DNA of 19,548 nt from NCBI GenBank assembly GCA_964350895.1, contig CAYGMG010000064.1, forward strand, positions 1-19,548. Reading direction: 5' to 3'. The translations under genes and the position numbers were made by a program. This stretch comes from Pseudomarimonas sp964350895. Its GTDB lineage: Bacteria > Pseudomonadota > Gammaproteobacteria > Xanthomonadales > Xanthomonadaceae. The number at the start of each line of letters is the position of its first letter. Positions within the stretch are counted from its first letter, which is position 1. Positions 1 to 7,714 of the stretch are shown piece after piece. The notes under the pieces are model-generated. The model was not told the origin of the DNA. It was given only the letters and a program-made list of their open reading frames with translations, and did not search any database.

Positions 1-1042
1 TGTGCAGCATTTCCTCGGCCAGCTCGGCCACGCCTTCCATGCGCGCCGCGCCGCCGGTCAACACCAGGCCGGCACGGACCAGCTCCTCGAAGCCCGAGCG
101 ACGCAGCTCGGCCTGGACCATCTCGAAGATTTCCTCGTAGCGGTTCTGCACCGCCTCGGCCAGAGCCTGCCGCGCCAGCCGCCGCGGCGGCCGGTCGCCG
201 ACGCTGGGCACCTGGATGCTTTCCTCGGCGGTGGCCAGCTGGGCCAGGGCGCAGGCGTAGCGGACCTTGATTTCCTCGGCATGCGGCGTGGGCGTGCGCA
301 ACAGGTGGGCGATGTCATTGGTGACCTGGTCGCCGGCGATCGGCAGCGACGCCGAGTGGCGGATCGCGCCCTGCACGAAGACCGCGATGTCGGTGGTTCC
401 GGCGCCGATGTCGACCAGCACCACGCCGAGCTCCTTCTCATCGGTGGTCAGGGTCGCCGCGCTGGAGGCGATCGAGCTGAGCACCAGGTCGTCGACCTGC
501 AGTCCGCAGCGGTTGATGCACTTGCTGATGTTGGCCGCTGCCGACTGCGCGCCGACGATCAGATGCGCGCGCACTTCCAGTCGCACGCCGGACATGCCCA
601 CCGGATGGCGGATGCCTTCCTGCGAGTTGTCGACGATGTACTCCTGCGGGATGGCATGCAGGATCTTCTGGTCGGAGGGGATCGCGACCGCCTTGGCCGC
701 CTCCAGCACGCGCTCCATGTCGCCGTAGCTGACCTCGCCGTCGCGGATCGGCACGATGCCCGGCGAGTTCTTGCACTGCACGTGGCTGCCGGAGATCGAG
801 GCGTAGACGCTGCGGATCTCGCAGCCGGCCATCAGCTCGGCCTCCTCGACCGCGCGCTGGATCGAGTTGACCGTCGATTCGATGTCGACCACCACCCCGC
901 GCTTGAGCCCGTGCGCGGCGTGCGAGCCGATGCCGATGACCTCGATCGGACTGTCCGCGCTGTACTCGCCGACCAGGGCGACCACCTTGGAGGTGCCGAC
1001 GTCGAGTCCGACGATGAGCGATTTGTCGCCTTTGCGATTCAT
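1..1042 (-). CDS. ftsA: Cell division protein FtsA (partial, 3' end outside window)
   Basis: FtsA is the actin-like ATPase that tethers FtsZ filaments to the inner membrane and recruits later divisome proteins. The frame is open from the ATG at 1042-1040 to the left edge, giving 347 codons; family members are about 410-420 residues, so some 65 C-terminal residues, including the membrane-targeting helix, lie outside. The actin-fold phosphate-1 motif DVGTSK is at residues 14-19 and phosphate-2 DIGAGTTD at 211-218, with the LTGGAA adenosine-type motif near the truncated end. The ATG overlaps the ftsQ stop as ATGA, which fixes the start and suggests translational coupling. It is the last gene of the dcw block in this window; ftsZ would be expected next. 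Identification is secure from motifs and context. Confidence 0.97.
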   Translation of the reverse strand, partial: MNRKGDKSLIVGLDVGTSKVVALVGEYSADSPIEVIGIGSHAAHGLKRGVVVDIESTVNSIQRAVEEAELMAGCEIRSVYASISGSHVQCKNSPGIVPIRDGEVSYGDMERVLEAAKAVAIPSDQKILHAIPQEYIVDNSQEGIRHPVGMSGVRLEVRAHLIVGAQSAAANISKCINRCGLQVDDLVLSSIASSAATLTTDEKELGVVLVDIGAGTTDIAVFVQGAIRHSASLPIAGDQVTNDIAHLLRTPTPHAEEIKVRYACALAQLATAEESIQVPSVGDRPPRRLARQALAEAVQNRYEEIFEMVQAELRRSGFEELVRAGLVLTGGAARMEGVAELAEEMLH

Positions 1043-1899
1043 GAGACCTTGCTTGTGTTCGTGGGTGCAGCGCCCGCAACGAGCGCAATCGGGGGGCGCG
1101 CAGCGATGCGCCCCGGCAGAGCCGGCCGAGTGCGTATCGCCGCGCCGCCGGGGATTTCCTGCATGATCGGCGCCGCTTCGGCGGGCGGAACCATCTGACT
1201 GGCCGCCTCGTCCCAGCGCAGGGCAAAGCCGTTGGCGTAGCGCAGGTCCGCGCGCAGCAGGGGACGCTGCTCAACCGCGCGCAGTTCGGCCATCAGCGGC
1301 ACGAAGCGCTGCAGTCGATCCAGCGGATCGCCGCGGCCGGCCATCACGGTGGCGCCATCGGCCAGTTTGAACGACCAGCTGCCGCGGGCCGACAGCCGCA
1401 CGCCCAGCACTTCGCTGCCATGCAGGGCGAACAGCGGCGCGGCAAGGGCGTGCACGCGCATCATCTCCTCGACGTACTGGTCGCCGGCCTGGAACTGCGG
1501 CAAGGAAAGATGCGCGGCATCGCCCGGCAGGGGAAACAGCATGCCGCGCGCCGAGAGCAGCCGGTCCTCGCCCCAGCGGGCGAACGGCTGGTGCTCGTGG
1601 ACGGTGATCTCCAGCCGGTTCGGCCAGACCTTGCGGACCTCGGCAGCGGACACCCAGTCCAGCCCGAGCAGGGCGCGCTGCACGGCATCCAGGTCCACCG
1701 CAAAGAAGCCGCGACCGGCCTGCGGCGCCACCGCGTCGCGCACCTGTTCCGCGCTGACCCGCTGGTAGGCTGCATGGATTCGCAGCTGCTCGATCGGCCA
1801 GCGGTCGGCGGCCAGCCAGCCGTTGAGCACGGCAATCACCGGCAGCAGGGCCAGCCCAAGCGCCAGGGCCCAGATCGCCAGTCGCGCCAAGGCGCTCAT
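1039..1899 (-). CDS. ftsQ: Cell division protein FtsQ
   Basis: FtsQ is a bitopic inner-membrane protein that links early cytoplasmic and late periplasmic divisome proteins through the FtsQ-FtsB-FtsL complex. The 286-residue product has a short cytoplasmic end, one membrane segment at about residues 5-29, a POTRA domain at about 35-108 (ending in KVWPNRLEITVHEHQPFARW) and a beta domain to about 229. A further 57-residue Ala/Pro-rich tail follows. The same frame could start 15 codons earlier at 1944, but that stretch is ddlB coding sequence; the ATG at 1899 overlaps the ddlB stop as ATGA, has a G-rich stretch just upstream and puts the membrane helix at the usual distance from the N terminus. 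Its own stop overlaps the ftsA start by 4 nt. Confidence 0.93.
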   Translation of the reverse strand: MSALARLAIWALALGLALLPVIAVLNGWLAADRWPIEQLRIHAAYQRVSAEQVRDAVAPQAGRGFFAVDLDAVQRALLGLDWVSAAEVRKVWPNRLEITVHEHQPFARWGEDRLLSARGMLFPLPGDAAHLSLPQFQAGDQYVEEMMRVHALAAPLFALHGSEVLGVRLSARGSWSFKLADGATVMAGRGDPLDRLQRFVPLMAELRAVEQRPLLRADLRYANGFALRWDEAASQMVPPAEAAPIMQEIPGGAAIRTRPALPGRIAARPPIALVAGAAPTNTSKVS

Positions 1900-2837
1900 T
1901 GGCCACCCCCGCTCGCCAGGGTCTGGGCCAGCACCCGCCAGCACAGCTCGGCGTAGTCGATGCCCAGCTGGGCGGCCGCCTTGGGCACCAGGGAGTGGCT
2001 GGTCATGCCGGGCGCGGTGTTCACTTCAAGCAGATAGTTGCGGCCCGCGGCGTCGCGCATCACGTCGACCCTTCCCCAGCCCGAGCAGGCCACGGCGCGG
2101 AAGGCGGCCAGGGCCAACTCGGCGATCGCCGCTTCATCGGCGCCGTCCAGCCCGGGGCAGATGTAGCGGGTGTCTTCGGCGACGTACTTGGCGTGATAGT
2201 CGTAGTACTCGCCGGCCGGAACGATGCGGATACTCGGCAGGGCCAGATCGCCGAGGATGCCGACCGTGTATTCGCCGCCCACCACCAGCTGTTCCATCAG
2301 CAGGTCGCCCGGATAGCGCCGCGCCAGCTCCAGTGCAGCATCGAGGTCAGCCTCATCGAAAACCCGAGTGATACCGACCGATGAGCCTTCGCAGGCGGGC
2401 TTGACGATCACCGGCAAGCCCAGTTCGCGGGCGGCCAGTCGCACGTCAGCGCCGGGCGCAAGGCGCCGGTATTCAGGAGTGGGCAAGCCCAGCGCCTGCC
2501 ACACCTGCTTGCTGCGGATCTTGTCCATCGACAGCGCCGAGCCGAGAACGCCGGAGCCGGTGCAGGGAACGCCCAGCGCCTCCAGCAGTCCCTGCAGCAC
2601 GCCGTCCTCGCCACCGCCGTGGCTGCCATGCAGGACATTGAATACGCGGTCGAAGCGCGCTTGACGGATGGCTTCGATCAGGGCCGGCACACCATCAACC
2701 GGATGCGCATCCACACCGCGGCTGCGCAGTGCCTCCAGCACGCCACGCCCGGATTCCAGGGAAACCTCGCGTTCGCTGCTGGCGCCGCCGAGCAGCACCG
2801 CAACGCGACCGAAGTCGGCGGCGATCAGGGCCTTCAT
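1896..2837 (-). CDS. ddlB: D-alanine--D-alanine ligase
   Basis: This ATP-grasp enzyme joins two D-alanines to make the dipeptide that MurF adds to the peptidoglycan precursor. The 313-residue length is usual. Visible motifs are LLGGASSEREVSL at 15-27 with the substrate-binding Glu22, a glycine-rich HGSHGGGEDG at 70-79, the ATP-grasp segment VIVKPACEGSSVGI at 143-156, and the Mg-binding C-terminal region GRVDVM...LLEVNTAPGM at 255-278. The AKY motif with Tyr218 is the form found in D-Ala-D-Ala ligases rather than the D-Ala-D-lactate ligases of vancomycin resistance, so an ordinary D-Ala terminus is inferred. It overlaps murC upstream and ftsQ downstream by 4 nt each. Confidence 0.96.
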   Translation of the reverse strand: MKALIAADFGRVAVLLGGASSEREVSLESGRGVLEALRSRGVDAHPVDGVPALIEAIRQARFDRVFNVLHGSHGGGEDGVLQGLLEALGVPCTGSGVLGSALSMDKIRSKQVWQALGLPTPEYRRLAPGADVRLAARELGLPVIVKPACEGSSVGITRVFDEADLDAALELARRYPGDLLMEQLVVGGEYTVGILGDLALPSIRIVPAGEYYDYHAKYVAEDTRYICPGLDGADEAAIAELALAAFRAVACSGWGRVDVMRDAAGRNYLLEVNTAPGMTSHSLVPKAAAQLGIDYAELCWRVLAQTLASGGGQ

Positions 2838-4264
2838 TGCGCTGCTCCCTGCAGGCCGTGCTCGGCCAGCTGCTGCGCACTGCGGCCGATATCGCCGGCC
2901 CCGAGCAGGATCAGGATGTCGCCGTCGCGGAGCAGGTCGGGCAGCACCACAGGCAGTTCCCGCGGGTGGGCGATGAGCACCGGCTCGACCCGGCCGCGCG
3001 AGCGGATCGCCCGGGCCAGGGCCTTGCCGTCGGCGCCGACGATCGGCGCCTCGCCGGCCGGATAGACCTCGGTCAGCACCAGCGCATCCACCGCGCAGAG
3101 CACGCCAACGAACTCATCCAGCAGGTCGCGGGTGCGCGAATAGCGGTGCGGCTGGAAGGCGACCACCAGGCGCCGCTCCGGCCAGCCTTCGCGGGCTGCT
3201 TCGAACACCGCCTCCAGCTCCCGCGGGTGGTGGCCGTAGTCATCGACCAGCAGGGCGCTGCCGCCGTCCGGCAGGGCGAGCTCGCCGAGCAGGTTGAAGC
3301 GCCGGCCCACGCCCTGGAAGCCGGCCAGAGCCTTGGCAATCGCCGCGCTCGGCACGCCAAGCTGAAAGCCGATGGCCGCCGCGGCCAGCGCGTTCTGCAC
3401 GTTGTGCCGGCCGGGAAGATTGAGCGCGACCTCGAGCGCCGGCTCGCCGGGCAAACTCAGCTGGAACAGGGTGCGGCTGGCTTGCTGGCGGACGTTGCTG
3501 GCGCGCACTTCGGCGTCCTCGGCAAAGCCGTAGGTCACCAGATGGCGCGGCATTTCCTGAGCCAGGGCGCGGACTTCGGGATCGTCGATGCACAGCACCG
3601 CGAGGCCATAGAAAGGCAGCCGATGCAGGAATTCGGAGAATGCCGCCTGCACGCGCTGGAAGTCGCCGCCGTAGTTCTCCAGGTGGTCGGCATCGATATT
3701 GGTCACCACGGCGACCAGCGGGGTCAGGCGCAGGAAGCTGCCGTCGCTCTCGTCGGCCTCGGCGACCAGCCATTCGCCCTGGCCGAGCCCGGCGTTGCGA
3801 CCGGCCGAGAGCAGCTGGCCGCCGATGACGAAGGTCGGATCGAGCCCGCCCTCGCTGAGCACGCTGGCCACCAGGCTGGTGGTGGTGGTCTTGCCGTGAG
3901 TGCCGGCGATGGCGATGCCGCGGCGAAAGCGCATCAGCTCGTTGAGCATCTCGGCGCGCGGGACCACCGGGATGCGCCGCTGGCGCGCCGCGCGCAGCTC
4001 CGGGTTCTCGCTGCCGATCGCGCTCGAGGTCACCACCACATCGACATCGCGCAGATGCTCGGCGCGATGGCCAACGAAGATCTGCGCACCGGCCTCGCGC
4101 AGCCGCTGCAGGGCCGGACCGTCGGCGAGGTCGGAACCGGACACGTCGTAGCCCAGGGTGCACAGCACCTCGGCAATGCCGCTCATGCCGACGCCGCCGA
4201 CGCCGATGAAGTGCACCCGGCGGAAGGCTGCGGCAATGTCGCCACCTTGCTCCAGACGCTTCAT
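2834..4264 (-). CDS. murC: UDP-N-acetylmuramate--L-alanine ligase
   Basis: MurC adds L-alanine to UDP-MurNAc using ATP, the first amino-acid step of peptidoglycan precursor synthesis in the cytoplasm. The 476-residue product has the three-domain Mur ligase layout: an N-terminal Rossmann-like UDP-binding motif FIGVGGVGMSGIA (19-31), the ATP P-loop GTHGKTTTT (121-129), the EADESDGSF motif (169-177), NIDADHLE (189-196) and a C-terminal domain containing DDYGHHP. These are MurC-type signatures; HGKTTTT distinguishes it from MurE and MurF in this cluster. The start overlaps the murG stop by 4 nt and its stop overlaps the ddlB start by 4 nt, so translation is probably coupled on both sides. Confidence 0.97.
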   Translation of the reverse strand: MKRLEQGGDIAAAFRRVHFIGVGGVGMSGIAEVLCTLGYDVSGSDLADGPALQRLREAGAQIFVGHRAEHLRDVDVVVTSSAIGSENPELRAARQRRIPVVPRAEMLNELMRFRRGIAIAGTHGKTTTTSLVASVLSEGGLDPTFVIGGQLLSAGRNAGLGQGEWLVAEADESDGSFLRLTPLVAVVTNIDADHLENYGGDFQRVQAAFSEFLHRLPFYGLAVLCIDDPEVRALAQEMPRHLVTYGFAEDAEVRASNVRQQASRTLFQLSLPGEPALEVALNLPGRHNVQNALAAAAIGFQLGVPSAAIAKALAGFQGVGRRFNLLGELALPDGGSALLVDDYGHHPRELEAVFEAAREGWPERRLVVAFQPHRYSRTRDLLDEFVGVLCAVDALVLTEVYPAGEAPIVGADGKALARAIRSRGRVEPVLIAHPRELPVVLPDLLRDGDILILLGAGDIGRSAQQLAEHGLQGAAQ

Positions 4265-5331
4265 GCCCGGGCCTCCGCCAGACAGGCCTCGGCAACCGCC
4301 GAGGCAGAATCGGTGCGCGCCAGTTGCCGCGCACGCCGGGCCATCTGCAGCAGCGACTCGCGCTCTCCAAGCCGGGCCAGCGTGGCGCCCAGCCGGGCGG
4401 TGAGTTGCTCACCTTCGACGATCAGTTCGGCGGCCCCGGCTTCAACCAGAAAGCCAGCGTTGAGGGTCTGGTGGTCGTCGACGGCAAACGGATACGGAAC
4501 CAGAAGTGCGGCAACGCCGGCCGCCGCCAGCTCGGCGATGGTCAACGCCCCGGCGCGGCAGACCACCAGGTCGGCCCAGCCATAGGCCTCGGCCATGTCA
4601 CTGATGAAGGGCTCCACCGAGGCGCTTACTCCAGCCGCGGCGTAGGCCTTGCGCGCCTCGTCGGCAAAGCGTTCGCCGCACTGGTGGCGGACATCGAAGC
4701 GACCGGGCTGCGCGGCCAGCGCCTCGGGAAGCGCCCGGTTCAGCGCACGGGCACCCTGGCTGCCGCCCAGCACCAGCAGGCGCAGGGCGCCGTCACGGCC
4801 AGCCAGCCGCTGCTCGGGTGGCGCCAACGCGGCAATCGAGTCGCGCACCGGGTTGCCCACCACCGATAGTTTCGCCGATTGCGGAAAGGCGTCGGGGAAG
4901 CCGCAGAGTACGCGTCTTGAAAGCCGAGCAAGCAGCCGGTTGGTCATTCCGGGAATGCGGTTCTGTTCGTGGACCAGCAAGGGCAGGCGGAGCAGGAAGG
5001 CCGCCAGTCCGCCGGGGCCGGCGGCATAGCCACCAAAGCTGATCACGCTGCGCGGCCGGACCCGCCGCAGCAGCTTGAGGGCGGCGAACACCGCGCGCAC
5101 CAGCATCAGCGGGGCGCCGAGCAGTGAACGCAGACCCTTGCCGCGCAGCCCGCGCACCGGAAGCGTGCGCAGCTCGACGCCGGCTGCCGGCACCAAGCGA
5201 GCTTCCAGTCCGCCCTCCGCGCCGAGCCAGAGCACCGGCACGCCACGCGCGCGCAGGGCGGCGGCCACGGCAAGTCCGGGAAAGATGTGGCCACCGGTAC
5301 CACCGGCCATGATCAGAACCGGGCCGGCCAT
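4261..5331 (-). CDS. murG: MurG, lipid II-forming GlcNAc transferase
   Basis: MurG is the peripheral inner-membrane glycosyltransferase (GT-B fold, GT28) that transfers GlcNAc from UDP-GlcNAc to lipid I to give lipid II. The 356-residue protein shows the N-terminal G loop GGTGGHIFPG (10-19), a second loop FGGYAAGPGG (99-108), HEQNRIPGMTNR (121-132), the linker loop GGSQGA (189-194) and the donor-binding segment RAGALTIAEL (259-268, with Glu267) followed by DDHQTLNA (285-292). It starts at 5331 as TGATG with the ftsW stop, a one-base overlap, and ends in an ATGA overlap with murC. The GlcNAc it uses ultimately comes from the GlmS pathway, encoded at the other end of this window. Confidence 0.97.
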   Translation of the reverse strand: MAGPVLIMAGGTGGHIFPGLAVAAALRARGVPVLWLGAEGGLEARLVPAAGVELRTLPVRGLRGKGLRSLLGAPLMLVRAVFAALKLLRRVRPRSVISFGGYAAGPGGLAAFLLRLPLLVHEQNRIPGMTNRLLARLSRRVLCGFPDAFPQSAKLSVVGNPVRDSIAALAPPEQRLAGRDGALRLLVLGGSQGARALNRALPEALAAQPGRFDVRHQCGERFADEARKAYAAAGVSASVEPFISDMAEAYGWADLVVCRAGALTIAELAAAGVAALLVPYPFAVDDHQTLNAGFLVEAGAAELIVEGEQLTARLGATLARLGERESLLQMARRARQLARTDSASAVAEACLAEARA

Positions 5332-6632
5332 CAGACCGCCTCCCCGATGTGCGGCTCGACCCGCAGCCGCACCTGGCGACCCAGTCGCAGCGGTGCAACA
5401 GCCGCCGCAGGCGACGGCAGCGGGACCTCGTCCACGGGCGGCGCATCAGCTGGGCGCAGCTCATGGCGATGGCGCGCCACCTGACGCGCGCTGCGGTCCA
5501 GCTCGTAGCTCACACGCAGCAGCACGCCGATCGCCGCGCAGGTCATCAGAACGCTGGAACCGCCCGAGGAAACCAGCGGCAGGGTCAGGCCCTTGGTCGG
5601 CAGAAGGCCAAGGTTGACGCCGATCGAGACAAAGGCCTGCAGGCCGATCCACAGGCCGACGCCAAAGGCGCAGAAGCCGGCGAAGGTGCGGCCCATCTCC
5701 ACGCCGCGCAGGCCGATCATGAAGGCGCGGCCCACCAGCAAGGCGAACAGCATGATCACCGCGAGGATGCCGACAAAGCCCAGTTCCTCGCCGATCACCG
5801 CGAATATGAAATCGGTATGCGCCTCGGGCAGGTAGAAGAGTTTCTGCACGCTGCCGCCAAGGCCGACGCCCAACCATTCGCCGCGGCCGATGGCGATCAG
5901 TGCCTGGGTCAGCTGGAAACCGTCCTTGAACGGATCCGCCCAGGGATCGAGGAAGGAGGTCAGGCGGCGCACCCGATAACTCTCGGACACCGCTGCCCAG
6001 GCCAGCAGGGGCACGGCGCAGAGCACCGGAACCAGCACATGGATGATGCGCACGCCGCCGAGCCAGATCATTCCCGCGGTGATCGCGATCAGCAGGGCAG
6101 CCGAGCCGAAGTCGGGCTGCATCAGCAGCAGTCCGGTCATCACGCCGACCACCACAAAGGGCTTCACCACCCCGATCATGCTGGTCTGCACCTGGTCGCG
6201 GTAGCGCGCCAGGTAGCTGGCCATCCAGACGATCAGCATCAGCTTGACCGCCTCGACCGCCTGAAAGCCGGTGAAGCCGAGGTTGAGCCAGCGCTGCGCG
6301 CCGTTGACCTCGCGCCCCAGACCGGGAATGAACACCGCCAGCAGGAGCAGGAATCCGAGCATCAGCAGCAGCCTGCTGTAGCGCTCGAGCTCGCGCAGTT
6401 CAAAGCGGGCCAGGAACAATCCCACGCCCAGGCCTGCGCCGAGGAAAACCAGATGGCGGATCAGGAAATGGAAGTCATCGACCTTCAGGCCTTCGGCGAC
6501 CGCCAGCGAGCTGGAGCCGATCATCACCACGCCGAGTGCGGCGAGCCCGATGCCGGCGAGCAAGGTCGGGCGGTCGTAGCGACCGTCGATCTCGTCGAGC
6601 CTGAGCGCCTGATGGAAGCGTTCGTTGCCCAT
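5331..6632 (-). CDS. ftsW: FtsW, SEDS-family septal peptidoglycan polymerase
   Basis: FtsW is the polytopic SEDS glycosyltransferase that polymerises lipid II at the division site together with FtsI. The 433-residue product is rich in membrane segments and carries SEDS signatures GREVNGAQRWL (106-116), QPDFGS (172-177), the LPEAHTDF loop (268-275) with the presumed catalytic Asp274, and the C-terminal LLPTKGLTLPLVSSGGSS (343-360). The frame stays open far upstream through mraY, but the real start is the ATG at 6632: it shares one base with the mraY stop (TGATG) and gives the normal length. The C-terminal cytoplasmic tail of about 50 residues after residue 380 is somewhat long and Pro/Ala-rich. 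murD, expected between mraY and ftsW in E. coli order, is absent. Confidence 0.96.
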   Translation of the reverse strand: MGNERFHQALRLDEIDGRYDRPTLLAGIGLAALGVVMIGSSSLAVAEGLKVDDFHFLIRHLVFLGAGLGVGLFLARFELRELERYSRLLLMLGFLLLLAVFIPGLGREVNGAQRWLNLGFTGFQAVEAVKLMLIVWMASYLARYRDQVQTSMIGVVKPFVVVGVMTGLLLMQPDFGSAALLIAITAGMIWLGGVRIIHVLVPVLCAVPLLAWAAVSESYRVRRLTSFLDPWADPFKDGFQLTQALIAIGRGEWLGVGLGGSVQKLFYLPEAHTDFIFAVIGEELGFVGILAVIMLFALLVGRAFMIGLRGVEMGRTFAGFCAFGVGLWIGLQAFVSIGVNLGLLPTKGLTLPLVSSGGSSVLMTCAAIGVLLRVSYELDRSARQVARHRHELRPADAPPVDEVPLPSPAAAVAPLRLGRQVRLRVEPHIGEAV

Positions 6633-7714
6633 CAGCGCACCTTCAGCGTGGCAAGGCCGACCAGCACCAGGACCACGGTGATGATCCAGAAGCGCACGAT
6701 GACCCGCGGTTCGGGCCAGCCCTTGAGCTCGAAGTGATGATGGATCGGCGCCATCCGGAATACCCGGCGCCCGGTCAGCTTGAAGCTGGCGACCTGGATC
6801 ATCACCGAGAGCGTCTCGATGACGAAGATTCCGCCCATGATCACCAGGACCAGCTCCTGGCGGACGATCACCGCGATCGCGCCAAGCGCCGCACCCAGCG
6901 CCAGCGCGCCGATGTCGCCCATGAACACCTGGGCCGGGTAGGTGTTGAACCAGAGAAAGCCAAGCCCAGCGCCGGCAATCGCCGCGCAGACGATGGTCAG
7001 CTCGCCGGCGCCGGGAATCGCCGGGATCTGCAGGTAGTTGGCAAACACCGCATGGCCCGAGGCATAGGCGAAGATGCCCAGCGCGCCGGCGACCAGAACG
7101 CAGGGCATGATCGCCAGGCCATCCAGGCCGTCGGTCAGGTTGACCGCGTTGGAAAAACCGACGATCCAGAAATAGGCGACAACAATGAAGGCAGCGCCCA
7201 GCGGCAGCGCGATGTTCTTGAACAGCGGGACGTAGAATTCGGTCGCCGCCGGCACGTCGGCAGTGACGAACAGGATCACCGCGGCGGCGGCGCCGAACAG
7301 TGATTGCAGCAGGTACTTGTGCCGCGCCTTCAGCCCGTTGGGATCGCGCCGGACCACCTTGCGCCAGTCGTCCAGCCAGCCGATCAGACCAAAACTCACC
7401 AGCACGCCGAGCACCACCCAGACGTAGCGGTTGCCAAGGTCGGCCCAGAGCAAGGTCGACAGGGTGACGGCGAGCAGGATCAGCGCGCCCCCCATGGTCG
7501 GCGTGCCGGCCTTCGACAGGTGCGACTGCGGGCCGTCGCTGCGGATCGGCTGACCGCCCTTGAGCCGGCGCAGCCAGCCGATCACCGTCGGCCCGAGCCA
7601 CAGCGACAGGCCCAGCGCGGTCAGCGCCGAGAGGATGGCGCGGAAGGTGATGTAGCCGAACAGGGCGAAACCCCGGTCCAGCGAGCGCAGCCATTCGGCC
7701 AGTTCAAGCAGCAT
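6632..7714 (-). CDS. mraY: Phospho-N-acetylmuramoyl-pentapeptide transferase
   Basis: MraY is the integral inner-membrane enzyme that transfers phospho-MurNAc-pentapeptide to undecaprenyl phosphate, making lipid I. The length of 360 residues equals that of the E. coli enzyme. Conserved pieces are KAGTPTMGG (68-76), the Asp pair in GWLDDW (112-117), NAVNLTDGLDGLA (189-201), FMGDIGALALG (264-274) with Asp267, and the cytoplasmic PIHHHFELKGW (323-333). About ten hydrophobic segments are visible. The start at 7714 lies 11 nt inside the end of murF, the longest overlap in the cluster, and the TGA stop shares its A with the ftsW ATG. Confidence 0.97.
   Translation of the reverse strand: MLLELAEWLRSLDRGFALFGYITFRAILSALTALGLSLWLGPTVIGWLRRLKGGQPIRSDGPQSHLSKAGTPTMGGALILLAVTLSTLLWADLGNRYVWVVLGVLVSFGLIGWLDDWRKVVRRDPNGLKARHKYLLQSLFGAAAAVILFVTADVPAATEFYVPLFKNIALPLGAAFIVVAYFWIVGFSNAVNLTDGLDGLAIMPCVLVAGALGIFAYASGHAVFANYLQIPAIPGAGELTIVCAAIAGAGLGFLWFNTYPAQVFMGDIGALALGAALGAIAVIVRQELVLVIMGGIFVIETLSVMIQVASFKLTGRRVFRMAPIHHHFELKGWPEPRVIVRFWIITVVLVLVGLATLKVR

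Noticed and set aside
1900..1944. Earlier ftsQ start at 1944
   Set aside because: It reads ddlB coding sequence and gives an atypical N terminus; the ATGA junction at 1899 is preferred.
2729..4585. 618-codon open frame on the plus strand opposite ddlB-murC-murG
   Set aside because: It is antisense to well-identified genes, has low-complexity His/Arg/Ala-rich composition, and is expected in high-GC DNA.
6633..7694. Upstream extension of the ftsW frame through mraY, suggesting a giant fusion protein
   Set aside because: The extension is an out-of-frame reading of mraY; the ATG at 6632 with the TGATG junction gives a normal FtsW.
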